DNA of 64,000 bases. Origin: Polychytrium aggregatum (Eukaryota; Chytridiomycota; Chytridiomycetes; Polychytriales). Made by a program: the position numbers and the translations under genes. Location of the stretch: contig NW_026516211.1 in assembly GCF_025602895.1 (NCBI RefSeq), positions 744,001 through 808,000 of the forward strand. The letters run 5' to 3'. Below the pieces are notes generated by a model. The model had not been told where the DNA came from. It saw only the letters and a program-made list of their open reading frames with translations, and searched no databases. Shown in pieces: positions 34,662-46,129 of the stretch. Each line of letters starts with the position of its first letter. Position 1 is the first letter of the stretch.

Positions 34662-35317
34662 AGTTGCCGACGACACCACCCGAATCCATCCACCGCCCCA
34701 TCCCCGGCCTTGGATCTCAAGTACGCTGTCGGACTGTGTGTCGGTCCCAAGGCAGGGCCGGCTCTGGGGGGCGAGTCTCGGCGCCGCTCGGAAATTTGCA
34801 GCATCGGCCAAGGACAGCATCGGCCAAGCATGGCCACGGCAGTGCGCACTACTGCATCGCTCGAGACGATGTGCGATTGATATCCCCACGGCCCCCGTCG
34901 ATAACCCCACGGCCCCGGTTGATACCACCACGGCTTCGGTGGATGTCGGTTTCGGGCCGCCACTGACGGCTTTCCCCGTGTTGGCGCTGCCCCCTCCTTC
35001 GTGGCCCAAGACAGAAAAAAAAAAAAGGAAGCGCACCCGCCGCCTGCCTTTCCATCTGGACACTGCATCCATCCAACCAGCCAGCCAGCCAGGGCTGCCG
35101 CGGACGATCGCACCCTCCCCAGCGCCGCTCTCTCCGTCTGCCCGGACGCCTTTTCAAGAATCCAAGTTCAGTCTGGACACCCGGCCTCAAGCAGACCCTT
35201 GGTCATCCGCATCAGCACCAGCACCAGCATCGCATCAGCAACCATCCTCCCATCCTCGATCCAACACACCACCTCCTGGCAAACACACCTGTCTATCCAT
35301 CCTGACCTCTTGCAACT
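33943..35317. promoter_or_regulatory. Divergent region, F-box gene / GOT1
   Basis: 1.37 kb between opposite start codons. It holds a (GTC)n run of about ten units at 34626-34656, a pair of ATGCGACCACAGG repeats at about 34286-34312, and tandem CCCACGGCCCC-like units at 34887-34935. A TATAAA lies at about 34339-34344 on the plus strand, far from either start. Long plus-strand frames here are low-complexity and unsupported. Confidence 0.4.
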
Positions 35318-36672
35318 ATGTGGCTATCCGACATGCAAAGTAGGTGTTATTCGAGACCATTTTCCAATCTCGGAAGCCAGCGCCGACGACCCCACACAGG
35401 ATCAAACCGAGGCCAAGCCGGACAGGAGAAGAGAGGGATGCAAGTCAAGCACCGATAACGATCGGCCCATGCCTTCTCCCTCTGGCCTGTGGAGCATATT
35501 ATCCACTGGACCAGGCTCAATGGCCGAGGCGGCTGTTACGGTGCTCTACCGGATTCTAACATCGTATCCATCTCATCCCCCCCCTCAACGGCAAACAGAA
35601 ATTGGCGTCGGCCTGACGGCAACCGGCCTGTTCTTTATGTTCTTGGGCGTACTGCTGTTTTTTGACTCGGGTCTACTGGCTATTGGCAACGTAAGTCGCC
35701 CCAGAAGCGAATCTATTCGACCGAGCCTCTCCCCCTCGCTATGGATTGATGTTGTGCTGGACAGTGGGGCTGCCGATGCAGGATAGCTACGGATGGGTGG
35801 TGTTCATAGATCTGCTTGTTGGTGTCGCATCGCAGCATCGCTCTCCTGGATCCAAGGCATCGCATTGCAGCATCGCATTGCAGCATCGCTCTCCCCTGGA
35901 TCTTCACTGATATAAACTTCAACCTTTGCTTTGTCGTCTCGATCTCTGTCGGACTGGCACCCAACTTTTCATGTCGGGCCTGCGTCGGCGCATTCGCCCA
36001 CACAGATCCTCTTCCTCTCGGGCTTGACGCTGGTCATTGGATTCAACAAGACCATTGCCTTTTTCATGAGGAAACAAAAGATTCTGGGAACGGTCTGCTT
36101 CATCGGAGGCATCTTCATTGTCTTTCTGAAATGGCCAGTCGTGGGCATGATGGTCGAGCTCTTTGGCTTCATTAACCTGTTCGGGTAAGCACTGTCGCGA
36201 TGAACTCGAGCCACAGGTGGTCGACTCGGTGGTCGACTCGATGGCTCGGACCATTCCTTCGCTTGCAGTCTCGGGCACGGGATCCTGGGATATCACTTCG
36301 GCTGCCAGCCCGATGCAACTCGGTCCAGACTGGACTGGACTGGACTGGGTGTCCTGACCATGATCTGCGACATCTCTCGTTCCCCTTGCCCCTCTCCATC
36401 ACTCTCTTTCTTTCTGCAGCGACTTTTTCCCTGTTGTCATCGGCTTCCTGAGGAAAATGCCAGTCATTGGCCCGATTCTGAATCTTCCGGGGATCGCTCA
36501 GGTGCGTCCGGGTTTGATACGAGGGGAGACTTTGAAGCCAAAATCTGGACCAGTGCCGGAACACTGACACTGCTGGTCTTGCCCTTGCACTTGCACTTGC
36601 ACTTGCACTCGCTCCTTGCCATGCAACCCTCAGATCGTCAATCGCATCTCCGGCACACGATTGCCCGTTTGA
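35318..36672 (+). CDS. GOT1: Golgi transport protein GOT1
   Basis: Five exons (35318-35339, 35599-35690, 36006-36184, 36420-36501, 36634-36672) stay in phase and encode 137 residues, the usual GOT1 length. The first exon is only 22 nt and encodes MWLSDMQ, matching yeast MWLTEAQK-type starts. The rest reads KIGVGLTATGLFFMFLGVLL, FDSGLLAIGNILFLSGLTLV, IGFNKTIAFFMRKQKILGTV, GGIFIVFLKWPVVGMMVELF, GDFFPVVIGFLRKMPVIGPI and LNLPGIAQIVNRISGTRLPV. Four membrane helices are evident. GOT1 is an ER/Golgi membrane protein that supports COPII and Golgi vesicle traffic. Introns 2, 3 and 4 each contain short direct or tandem repeats. Confidence 0.96.
36585..36608. repeat. TTGCAC tandem repeat in GOT1 intron 4
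   Basis: Four perfect TTGCAC units. In GOT1 intron 3, TGGAC is repeated about four times at 36327-36349. In intron 2, GCATCGCATTGCA-type direct repeats lie at 35826-35897. Confidence 0.85.
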
Positions 36673-37221
36673 TCTCGGCAGCAGAGGACATTTCCCGCAC
36701 AGGCCACGAGCCGAGGCGAGTCTGGCGCGGTCGACACCGAGATCGGCAGGCAAAATGTGCTCGACAGGAACAGGGATCACAGACGTCGGCACCAACGACT
36801 CCTCCAGCAGCCCAGTCGATTTGCGGATCTCGGACCCCGGCAGCCGTGCGTGGGTTATAGCATCTATCGAAAAACAGGCGTCACAGCCAAGCGAAAAAAT
36901 ATATATACATTGTTGCAACCGGGGGAACTGCCCGACCAACCACAGCCAATCCCGATGGTGTTCTGAATACGACGCATGCAGGGCGATGATCGAATCTCAT
37001 GGCACAGATTCAGCCATTTGGATGGGTGCGTCGGGATCCAGAAAGAAACGACAGCCCCGGCTCAAAACAGGGTGGTATTCCGTTTCGTTTTGGGAACGCG
37101 CGGTAGAAGCAGAGCCTTCGCAATCGACTTTTATGCGCGCTGTAGTCTTTTTTGGTTTATTGAACATGCAAGCTACAAGTGGCGGAGAATCGAGTGGACA
37201 TTCCCGGAAAGGACAACTTGT
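36673..37221. other. Convergent 3' region, GOT1 / eS30
   Basis: No supported gene. TTTATT at 37156-37161 reads AATAAA on the minus strand, about 60 bases past the eS30 stop. An AT-rich ATATATATAC tract lies near 36897-36910. Confidence 0.45.
37156..37161 (-). terminator. Poly(A) signal of the eS30 gene
   Basis: AATAAA on the minus strand about 60 bases after the eS30 stop codon. Confidence 0.55.
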
Positions 37222-38336
37222 TTACTTGTCGCTGTTGTTGGGGTTCATCTTTCGCTTTCCGAAACCGGCAACAGCGTTGACGAAGCGGCGAGTGTACAAG
37301 AGACGCTTCTTGGCACGGCCTGGAATTGGAGGGACACCACGCACGGAGCAGCAATCAGCATCAACATCAACATCAGCATCAGCATCGTCTTCTTGCACAA
37401 ATGCACGCAGACCGCTGGCCGCGCCAGGGCTGGGCTGGGTCGAGATACCCACCAGTGACCTTCTTCTTCTTGCCTTCCTGCTTGGCAACCTTGGGAGTTT
37501 GGCCCTTGACCTTACCGGCACGGGCGAGAGAACCGTGGACTTTACCCTGCGTTCATCCGAATCAATAGTAAGAGCTTGTTAATAATCAACTCACGTTCCA
37601 AGAAAGGAGGAGGATGTCTCCAGATACGTCTGCGTCCATCCGTCCGTCCGATTCATCGATCGCTCCCTGGATTCTTGGTTGCTGGTGTCCAAGAGTGCCG
37701 TGTGATTTTTGCTTCGTACACAGGCCCCAGCCCGGATGGGTGTTGACTCTCGAGCAGCCCACAAAGTGCTTCAAATCGGCGCCGTTCGAGCATCTTGAAC
37801 AGCCAAAATTGTAGTCCCAGCTCAGCACGCCATCGAACTCGCAGGCTCCAAGGTCGGCAGGGCCAGCGAGCGGCGGTTCTCGTCGGAAGAGAGGCCGCGA
37901 CAGCACAGACAAGTCTGGCCCGCTCAGAGGCCAGTGTCCGCGCGGCGCCTGCCAAACCACCGGAGCCAGAGAACGCCCAAAGGTTCGAAAGTCCAGTTCG
38001 CCAGAGAACGTCCAAGTGAATTGCCTCGATAACACAGGCGCCCTAAGAAGCCGTTGTTGATATCGCTGTTGTGGCTGCATCCGCTGGCGATGTTGAGTCG
38101 AGTCGAGTTTGTCCAGACGGCCAGAGTCGGGTCGAGTCGAGTCGAGTTGATACGGCTGCGCCAGCCAACCAAGGATCGGCAGCATATGGGCAGATGGACG
38201 GACGGATGGATGGGCAGATGGACGGATGGACGAATGGGCGGATGGGCGGATGGATGGATGGATGGATGGATGGATGGGCAGTGGGGCGTCCTCGGCAGAG
38301 ACTCGAAATGCAGGCAATCCTAGAGATACTGACCAT
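37222..38336 (-). CDS. RPS30: 40S ribosomal protein eS30
   Basis: The coding exons are 37546-37453 ([32 protein letters not shown]) and 37319-37222 ([29 protein letters not shown]). The family match is unmistakable. No in-frame Met lies close by, and the first exon must end in phase 0. The best solution is an ATG-only exon at 38336-38334 followed by GTCAGT, giving a 787-nt first intron and a 64-residue protein, the normal eS30 size. Ribosomal protein genes often have a long intron right after the ATG. An alternative donor (AAC|GTGAGT) near 37580 would add an unrelated N-terminus. I find no ubiquitin-like domain, so the FUBI-eS30 fusion is not supported. The protein is a core component of the 40S subunit. 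Confidence 0.85.
38093..38279. repeat. GAGTC and GATG microsatellites in eS30 intron 1
   Basis: GAGTC-type pentamers cluster at 38093-38153. GATG/GGAC-rich tetranucleotide repeats (ATGGATGG, ATGGACGG) run from about 38185 to 38278. Both lie within the proposed first intron of eS30. Confidence 0.85.
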
Positions 38337-38934
38337 TGTGTAATAGAGTGAGTATCAAGTCGAATGCGTGGAGAGGGAGCTCATAACGGGCCGCCCTTCG
38401 GTGTGGCTCATATCTCTGCCGCCCACTGGCGAGCGAGGCGGCTGCTGACATAAGCCGCCTGTGGCTTACCGAGTCACGTGAACAAGCCATCCCGGATATT
38501 GAATGCCACACACACACACACATCCACGGTTGTCCGTCTCACACCGCAGAACAGCAGCAACAGCAGCAGGGAGGATCGGAGGCGTGCATCGGGGAGTGGG
38601 GGGCATGGTGGTTTTCATTTGATACAAGCAGACAAGCGCTGCGAAGAAAAAAAAAGGAAAGAATAAAGCATATTCTCAATGGCAGAGTCCAGCACCGAGG
38701 GCAGCATGGGTGGACAAGTATTAGAGCCGGGGGACCAGATCGAGCGAGGGGGTGAGGCAACAGGGCAAGCGACAAGCGCCAAGACGCACTCGATCAGAGA
38801 CCAGGCCGAGGAGCAGCAAGGTCGCTTGAGCTCGTCGATCGCACGACCATCGCTCAGCCGGCATTCGCTGTTCTGCCGTCCGGTAACCAGTGGGATGGGC
38901 GTTGGAGGCAAGACGACGGCCAAGGCGTCGGCTG
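38337..38934 (-). promoter_or_regulatory. eS30 upstream region
   Basis: About 600 bases between the eS30 start and the prohibitin stop, both on the minus strand. It holds a (CA)n run at 38507-38522 and an A-rich tract at 38647-38660. No supported gene. Confidence 0.4.
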
Positions 38935-40277
38935 TTACTTCAGGTTCAGCAGGTAGTTGGCGCTGCTGCCACCCGCCTTGCTACCGCCGCTCGGCAGCCA
39001 TGTGACGTTGCCGGAGGATGCCAGAGTGGCCGCAATGTCCTTGGAAGCATCAATGCGGCGAAGCTCGACCAAGCCAAGTCCGGCCTTCTGTAGCGACTGC
39101 GAGATGAGATCGGCCGCCGTCGATTCACCCTCGGCGCGGATGATGGCTGCCAGCTTCTCCTGCTCAGCCTTCTCGACAATGAAACGAGCGCGTTCAGCCT
39201 CCTGCTGGGCTGGAAAAAAACAATCCCGCAAGCAATCGAGCCGGGTTAGCCGTAAGCCAGCGTATTTGGTTACGCAAAGCCTCACACTGGTGCGACAGGA
39301 TCATTTCAGAAGCTATATAGATCGGGAATGCATACCAATCTGCTTCTGCTCGACGGCCTGGGTAAACTCCTTGCCAAAAGTCAAGTGGGTCTATGGCAAC
39401 CGAAGAAGCATGTGGCGCGTCAGTCCAGGGAAACTAGGCTATGTGGATGATGGCTCGACCGCAATCCGATTGGACGAGACCGAGCAGCTGGATCTCGCCT
39501 CGGGGCGGGATCATCGGGGCACGCTGGGCACCGTCAAGTAACTCACAATCGAGACATCTTCCAGGACCAGTCCGAACTCGGAGGCACGCTTGAGAAGATC
39601 TTCGCGGATACGCTGAGAGACCTGTCGATGCAAACCCGATGCAATGTCAGTCGACTGGGATCGGAGGGAGGAAGCCGGCACGATCGCAAGCAATCGACAC
39701 AACCGGAATCGATCGGCATGGCTGCAGCTGCCACCAACAGAGCCGGAGCGAGCTATCAACCCAGCTACAGAGTTGGAGCCGGCGAGCCGGGCCGACCAGC
39801 CGATCGGTCCAGATCACCGCTCCTATCCGAGGCAGGAATGCTCACCAGTTCACGCTGGGTAATCAGCTCTCCGGCGTCAAACTGGGCAACGACGGCCTTG
39901 AGAACTTCGTTGCCGATCGAGGGCAAGACACGGTCGTCATAGTCGGTGCCGAGGCTCTGGTAGATCTTGGGGAGGCGCTCATAGTCCGGGCGATGGAGGA
40001 CACGCAGAGTGAGCGAGATCATCTGCATGTCCTTGGATCCGGTTGTGGTCGAGATGTTGCGGGGTCGGGTACGGACATCAAAGTAGATGGCGCGCTGCCA
40101 CCATGGGATCAGAAAGTGGGTGCCTTCGCCAACGACCGAAGGCAGGACACCGCGGGCACGATCAAAGAGAACCGCGCGATGACCGCCTTCGACGTTGTAC
40201 ATGGAGTACTGGACACCGCTGACGAGGGCGCCGATGGGGATGGCCCAGCGGGCCAGAGATTCCAGAACAGCGGCCAT
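38935..40277 (-). CDS. PHB1: Prohibitin-1
   Basis: Four exons. Exon 1 (40277-39846) runs [20 protein letters not shown] (N-terminal membrane segment), [58 protein letters not shown] and [20 protein letters not shown]. Exon 2 is [25 protein letters not shown]. Exon 3 is [18 protein letters not shown]. Exon 4 holds the coiled coil ([20 protein letters not shown]) and [18 protein letters not shown]. Joins are in phase and the total of about 275 residues is the family norm. PHB1 forms ring complexes with PHB2 in the mitochondrial inner membrane, acting as a scaffold for m-AAA protease and cristae. The PHB2 partner is not in the window. Confidence 0.96.
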
Positions 40278-41349
40278 GATGCGTGAGTGGAGGATGAACG
40301 GATGTGCGTGAGGTGGCTGGTTCGGCTATGGCTTGGGGATGCGAGCGCAGGAAGGCCGTGGACACTGTCGATGCTGGATTTGCGGTCCAGGAGCAGTGGG
40401 CTACTGGGGCGGGCGGGTCGGTGTCCGAGGGTGGGCTGGCCGGCGCAGAGCTGGGATCTCAGGAGACGGCGTCGAGATTCCTGTTGCTTGGAGGAAAAAG
40501 CAAAAGCAGAGGCCAGAAATCGCCCCAGGACAAGCGGCGCGGCCGCAGGACGGCTGGTTCGAGTGCATTAGAAATGGGTCACGTGGCGTGCGTTGGCAAC
40601 AGGGCGGACAACGTGACGCAATATGATTGGGAGGCCTGCGAAAGAAAGCATGTCTGCGTGGAGAGAGTGCTTGGAGAGAGTGCTTCGAGAGAGTGCCCGT
40701 GGTGAGCAGTGCCCGTGGAGGTGCAACCGATAGGCGCACGACCGCATGTTCTCTTGTCTTCGTTGGCGATCCAGCAGTACTGGTGCCGCGATGCGGGAGT
40801 GTGGTGCATTCCTTCGACCACTTCAGGCCATGACGGGCAATGTGCAGGTGTGTATTCAGGACAAGAAAAAAGCGACAGCCTTCACACAAACCAGGGTGTC
40901 CGGTCTCGTTCTGGGCGCTCAGATATCAGATGTCAAGTCGCAGAAGCTCAACAAACATGGACGGTACCCCTCGCTCGGACATGCACATGTGCAACAGAGG
41001 CAGGCAAACCGATAAGTAGACAGACGCAGGGCCAAATGCAAACGCAAACGGCGAGACCCCTATCTGCATTGTGTGATCCGGCTTGCAGAGAATTGTGCGC
41101 GGACCCCGGCAAACGAGCAGGAGCCCAGACACACGGTTCGATCGCTCCAGGGGGTTGCGTCTGCCAGACACGAGAGACCCATCCCACGCTCACGAGCAAC
41201 CTCGGTCCACCAGGCGCCGAAGATGCTCCGGAATACAAGTAGGCAAGGGACCCATGTTCAAGCAAATCAAACAACTCCACTGCAATCGCGGGACACATGA
41301 CAGAATAAATAGGCCGCATCACTGAGATGGGAGAGAGGGGGCGATAGGG
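40278..41349 (-). promoter_or_regulatory. Prohibitin upstream region
   Basis: 1.07 kb between the prohibitin start and the stop codon of the SAP-domain gene, both on the minus strand. It contains repeated GAGAGTGCTT units near 40663-40692. No tRNA-like fold or supported reading frame was seen. Confidence 0.4.
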
Positions 41350-41767
41350 CTAGTAGCTCGGGTGAAAGGGCAAGTGCGACGGGAGCGTGTAGCTGGGGTC
41401 TGGAAAGGAAATATTCAATAGAGAGGAGGGAATCCAAATGAGTTGCTGAGGCTTACTGAGCGCGGGACGGATACAAAGACCACGACATCCAGAGGGGAGG
41501 GGATCTGCCGCACCTTCCTCCATCGACGGCGAGCCCACATGGTCGCAGTAACGAGGTCGGACAGTTTCGTTCGCAGATCAGCACCAGAACCTACCCATGG
41601 CCCAGGATTGCTGATCAATTTGCATTTGCTGCATCTGGAGTGGGAGCTGGTCCGATGTTGAGAAGCGTCGCTGGGCTAGTATCTCTTGAGGATAGACAAA
41701 GTTGGGATCGAGCAGGGGCTGGCCCTGTGGCTGATGGAACATGGGGCTAGGTTGTTGTTGCTGCTGC

Positions 41768-41798
<31 letters not shown>

Positions 41799-41868
41799 GG
41801 AGAGATGGTTGCAAAACAGTATCAGTGGGAAATGAGGGAGATGGGGTTATCATGTTAAGGTGGTGCGC

Positions 41869-41901
<33 letters not shown>

Positions 41902-44115
41902 TTGGAGCATGTCATGGGCTTGCTGTGCCTCGCTAAAGCCGTTGGGCATGAGACCGGCTTGCTGAGCAGCGGCCATGACCGAGACTTGCGTCGGAAACAT
42001 GGACAAAGTGGCGTTATCGGGAATGCCGCCGACGCCATAATGACTCTGTGCGCCATACATGGCCGGGTCGACGTCGGTGCCATTGGCTCCAGCAGCTCCA
42101 GTAGTGCTGCCGGGCAGCGGGGATACGATGGACGAGTTTTGCAGCGGCGAGGACGAGTGCATATGCATGCCCGAGTGCATGGCCGAGGCATGGCTGGGGG
42201 CCAAGGGCCGTGTGACTCGCGAGTCAGAGAAGGATCGTGGCCGGCCAACAATGGCCTTGGGCACATTGACGATGCTCTTGCGGCGGTTGGAGAGCGCCAT
42301 GGGCGAAGGATAGGGAGCCACCTTGGGAGAGCCAAAGTTGTTGCCGCTCGCATCGACGGCCATGCCAGCCAGGGCGTTTGGATCGGTCGCTTCGCCAAAG
42401 GGCTTGGTCCCAGGCATCTCAGCAAGACCGGCTGACATGGGCTGATCGAGGAAGGAAATGATGGGCTGCGAATTGGCCATGTGGGCGGCTTGCTGGGCAG
42501 CAACCGACTGGCTAGGGTCGAGCGTGTTGGCAGGGGCAGGGGCGGCGGCATTGGGCGTGGAGGCAGCTTCGGCAGTCGCCGCCTCGGGGCCACGGGGAGG
42601 TGGACAGACCACCGACAGACCGTTGTGGCGGGCCTCGTTGCGGGACTTTGCGGCAGCCATCTCCTCCTGAAGGCGCTCGATCAGAGTGGCTTTCTTGCCA
42701 GTGTTGGGAAGACTGCGAACCTTAAGCAGCTCCTTCAGCTCGTTGACGGTCACGTCCTCGACATCGACCTTTTGGATATCTTCGTCGAGCAACTTCCATT
42801 TTTCCTCGTCGCTCAGCTTTTCTTTGCTTCGCACTCGGGGGATGGCGATTGGCAGTAGGATGGCGGTTTGGGCGTTGTTGGTGCCGAGCTGCGGACGGAA
42901 GGGGCTGACGAGAGAGACATCGTCCCCGGGCTTGGTGCCCAGGGGAGCAAGGTTGCTGGTGATCTTGAGGCTCTTTTTGCGGCCAGACAGCGAGGACTCG
43001 CCGTCGACAGCAGTGGGCGTATGGCCGTCGCCGGAGAGAGTGTTGCGATCGGCGGACACGCGGAGGGCGGACTCGATTGGGGAGGCAGAGGGTAAAGTCG
43101 ATGGCTGGACAGAGCCGGGCATGGTCATGGCTCTGGGCCGGGTGGCGGCGGCACGAGCGCCAAGGGCCGACATGGAAACAGGAGCAGGATTATTGATGGC
43201 CGACATTGGGGTGGGGCCGTGTTGAGCAGGGAAAAGCGAGGGATGCATCGAAGTTTGTGACAGGAGAACGGCAGAACGTTCGTGAGGGTGCTGGTGGACA
43301 TACATTTGCTCTGGATGGACAATACGTCCTTGTTCGTGCTGGGCCAGCTGCTGTTGCTGTTGCTGTTGCTGGAACACCTGCTGCTGGAAAGACTGCTGCT
43401 GGAAAGGCTGCATGGCACTGAACTGGCTCGAGGTGAAGTTGTTCAGGCCGCCTACAGTGCCAAGGGAAAACGATCGGGAGCGGGGCCCGCTAGTCGACGA
43501 CATTGATATGGCGGGGTGCTGGGAAAGGTTAGGGTCATCCATGGGGTTAACCGGAACCGTCAGGGACGAGGGTGTGGTGGGTTGCTGGAGGGACTCCTGG
43601 GAGGCCATATAGTCGGAGCCGGCCTGCGAATAGGTGGGCTGACCATCGCTGATGCCGGACGGATAAGAGTCGGCCGACCAGCTCTCGATGGGTGGGTTGT
43701 TGGTGAGATCGTAGATGGTCTGGCTGTTGTCGAAGGAGGAGGTTTTGATCATGGGATGGAAAGCGGCCTGTTGGACGGCATGCTGGGCAGCTTGTTGGGC
43801 GTAGTGGGACTGATGCATGTCGATATACTGCTGCTGCTGCTGCTGCTGTTGCTGCAATTGGACTTGCTCGGCGTAGGAGTTACGGATGTCCATAGGCACG
43901 CCCCGGTGGTGGGCCTCCTGGGAGGGCAGGGTATCCATGGCGGGGTGAATGTGCTGGCGGGGACTTTGGTGAAACTCTGATGGCTGGCTCAGCTCAAAAT
44001 TCTGGATTGTGCCGGGGTAATACGGTGAAGCTTGCAAGTGCTGCTCGACAGCGAGCTGCTGCTGGTGCTGCTGGTGCTGGATGTAGATATCGGATTGTGA
44101 AGCAGACCAATCCAT
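41350..44115 (-). CDS. Polyglutamine-rich SAP-domain protein
   Basis: Exon 1 is 44115-41595 and exon 2 is 41399-41350. The join (ATG G|AC CCC) replaces a 3-codon run-on and gives 856 residues ending DPSYTLPSHLPFHPSY. The protein is largely disordered, with several polyglutamine tracts of about 8 to 17 residues near the N-terminus, in the middle and near the C-terminus. One ordered part is visible: a SAP motif, VTVNELKELLKVRSLPNTGK then KATLIERLQEE. It is preceded by SDEEKWKLLDEDIQKVDVED. SAP motifs bind AT-rich DNA or RNA, and with the glutamine-rich regions a transcriptional or chromatin role is plausible. The exact function is unknown. The polyglutamine codons mix CAA and CAG, so parts of the tract are simple-sequence DNA. 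Confidence 0.85.
41752..41800. repeat. Polyglutamine-coding trinucleotide repeat
   Basis: TTG/CTG trinucleotides on the plus strand (CAA/CAG on the coding strand) encode about 16 glutamines near the C-terminus of the SAP-domain protein. Similar shorter tracts lie at 41871-41906, 43346-43407 and 43828-43857. Confidence 0.9.
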
Positions 44116-45927
44116 AGTGTCGGGTTTGACGAGGTGGTTGGGTTATGGGGAGAGCAGTGGTTATGGACGAGCTTGGGCCGTCAATGGTATGGACTGCAAG
44201 GGCGAGCGGCGGTCAGCGACGGGGAGGTGGGGCTTGTGGACAGAGGAAAAAAAAAGGGGGGGGATTCTTCCTCTGCTAATAAGCTGGCCTCGAGCTGACG
44301 GATGGGCTGGCGATAGAATGTCGGATAAGGACCGATAGGACCCAGGAGTGTCGTCGAATGGTTCAGGGCTGAGCCGCGTCCTGGCGATATCGATACCGGC
44401 GGTGAGTCAGCGGAGGACGACGACACAGGGAGCTGGATGAAGGCGAAGCAGCAAGCGGGACGGAGGCAGTGAAAGCAGAAAGGGTGATCCAGCTGGATGG
44501 ACGGGAGCGAACCAGCGAGGGATACCTGGGAAAGCTTGGGGGAGCCGAGACGGGAGCGAGGCGGGCGACAGGACCGACGGGAGCAGTTAAATAATGAAGC
44601 GGAAGAATAAGAGAGAGGGCCAAGATAAAACGGGCAGCGCAGGCGATGGGGGGGGCCGAGGGCAATATAGATAAGTCGGCGGCAGCAGCAGGAGACGGCG
44701 GATGGGGCAGGAAGGAAGAGCGGCGCACTCTGCAACAGGAGCCAAGGGCGAGGCGATTGGCGAGGCGATTGGCGAGGCGAGAAGTAAGAGTGCGAGCGAG
44801 GCGGCAGCGAGGAGCAGACGAGGCGCCGGCGAGAGCGCAGCGAGGCGGCTCATGGCGAGACGGGCGGGCGCTGCTTGTCCTGGGCGCCTGATGTTCAGGA
44901 GTCGACACGGACACACAACAGCGGGACGCAGACGACACCGGCGGACGCGTCGCTCCACCAATCGACGGCAGCGAGGGGCGTGACACAGGCGCGCTACAGC
45001 CACTGTTGCTGTGGGTGCGATTCTGCTGCAGCCGTCAGGCAATACAGCAGCAGTACAATGCGGCAGCACAACATCCCCGCAACACACAACACAGCGCACA
45101 ACACACTCCCACAGCACCACACAGCATCACTGTGCCGTCGCACAACCGCCGCGGCAAATTTGCGCCGCTCCAATCGCCCATTTGTTGACGCGCGCGGAAA
45201 TCTTGTGGTGGGGGAGGCGTCCTGGCTCGGTCTTGTCGTCCATGGCGCTCGCTGCCCCTCCCCGGCGAGTCTTCTGCTGCCCTGCGTGGCCTTGGCTGCC
45301 CTGTGACCGCCTGGGCTTCCCTCGGCCTCCTTCCTCCCCGAGATGCCGGTCGCTATAAATAGTCCGCCGGCATCAACAGACCGCATCGCCCACCCCCCAC
45401 CACCACCTCCTCCTCCTCCTCGCTCTCCTTGGGCGCCCAAGTGGCGCTTGTTGTCGCTGCTGCGCTGCCGCTGCTCTGCACCGGTCGCGTCGCCGTCCGT
45501 CCCCGCTGCCCCGCCGCGCCTTGCTGGCCCCTCCAGTTTGTTGGTTCCTTGTTCTGCCAGGACCAATGGGCCCCGCTGGTGCCGCTGGCTGGCCCCTTGT
45601 TTGCCGCACGTCGCGGTGGCGGCTGCGGCGACGCTCCTCCTCGGCTTATCCATGGCAGCGATGTACCGCAAGCGTGCAAACGTGCGATCGCGCAGTGGGT
45701 CGCGGCGGGTTTCGCCTCCTGACTCCCGTCTCCCGCCTCCTGTCTCCCTCGCCCAGCGGGACACCCGTCTCCACCCGTCTCCATTCAGCCTCGGCTCCCG
45801 TCCATGACGACAGAGCCATGGTGTGCTCTCCCTTGCCCTGCTGTTTGCGTGTCGGCCGAAGTCGATCCCTGTTGTTTGTCCGATCGGCTGCTATTCCTGG
45901 TCCAAGCAAACACCTTGTCCTCTGGAC

Positions 45928-46034
45928 CACCGAGGTCCCACCGAGGCCCCAACGAGGCCCCAACGAGGCTACAGCGAGGCCCCAACGAGGCTACAGCGAG
46001 GCCCCAACGAGGCTACAGCGAGGCTGCAGCGAGA
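45928..46034. repeat. 11/22-bp minisatellite
   Basis: Alternating CCCCAACGAGG and CTACAGCGAGG half-units, three full 22-bp rounds plus diverged copies at both ends. Confidence 0.9.
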
Positions 46035-46103
46035 GCCCTCGCCCAGGTCTGGAGCCGCGGTGCTGGGCCGTGGCGTGTGCGTTGACAGGCGGGCAGGTCT
46101 CTT

Positions 46104-46129
46104 GACAGGCATCGCCGGCGATGCCTGTC
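46104..46129. repeat. Perfect 26-bp palindrome
   Basis: Arms GACAGGCATCGCC and GGCGATGCCTGTC meet without a spacer. The first arm's GACAGGC also occurs just upstream at 46084-46090. Confidence 0.95.

Noticed and set aside
34369-35343. Long plus-strand frames before GOT1
   Set aside because: Simple-sequence translations of (GTC)n and CCCACGG repeats. GOT1 starts independently at 35318 in another exon structure.
37586-38317. Minus-strand frame that could supply a longer N-terminus for eS30
   Set aside because: It translates a microsatellite (Ile-His-Pro-Ser repeats) and gives no ubiquitin-like fold. The ATG-only exon gives the correct protein size.
40278-41349. Possible tRNA genes (GGTTCGA-like boxes near 40556 and 41133)
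   Set aside because: No matching A box or acceptor stem at the right distance could be drawn.
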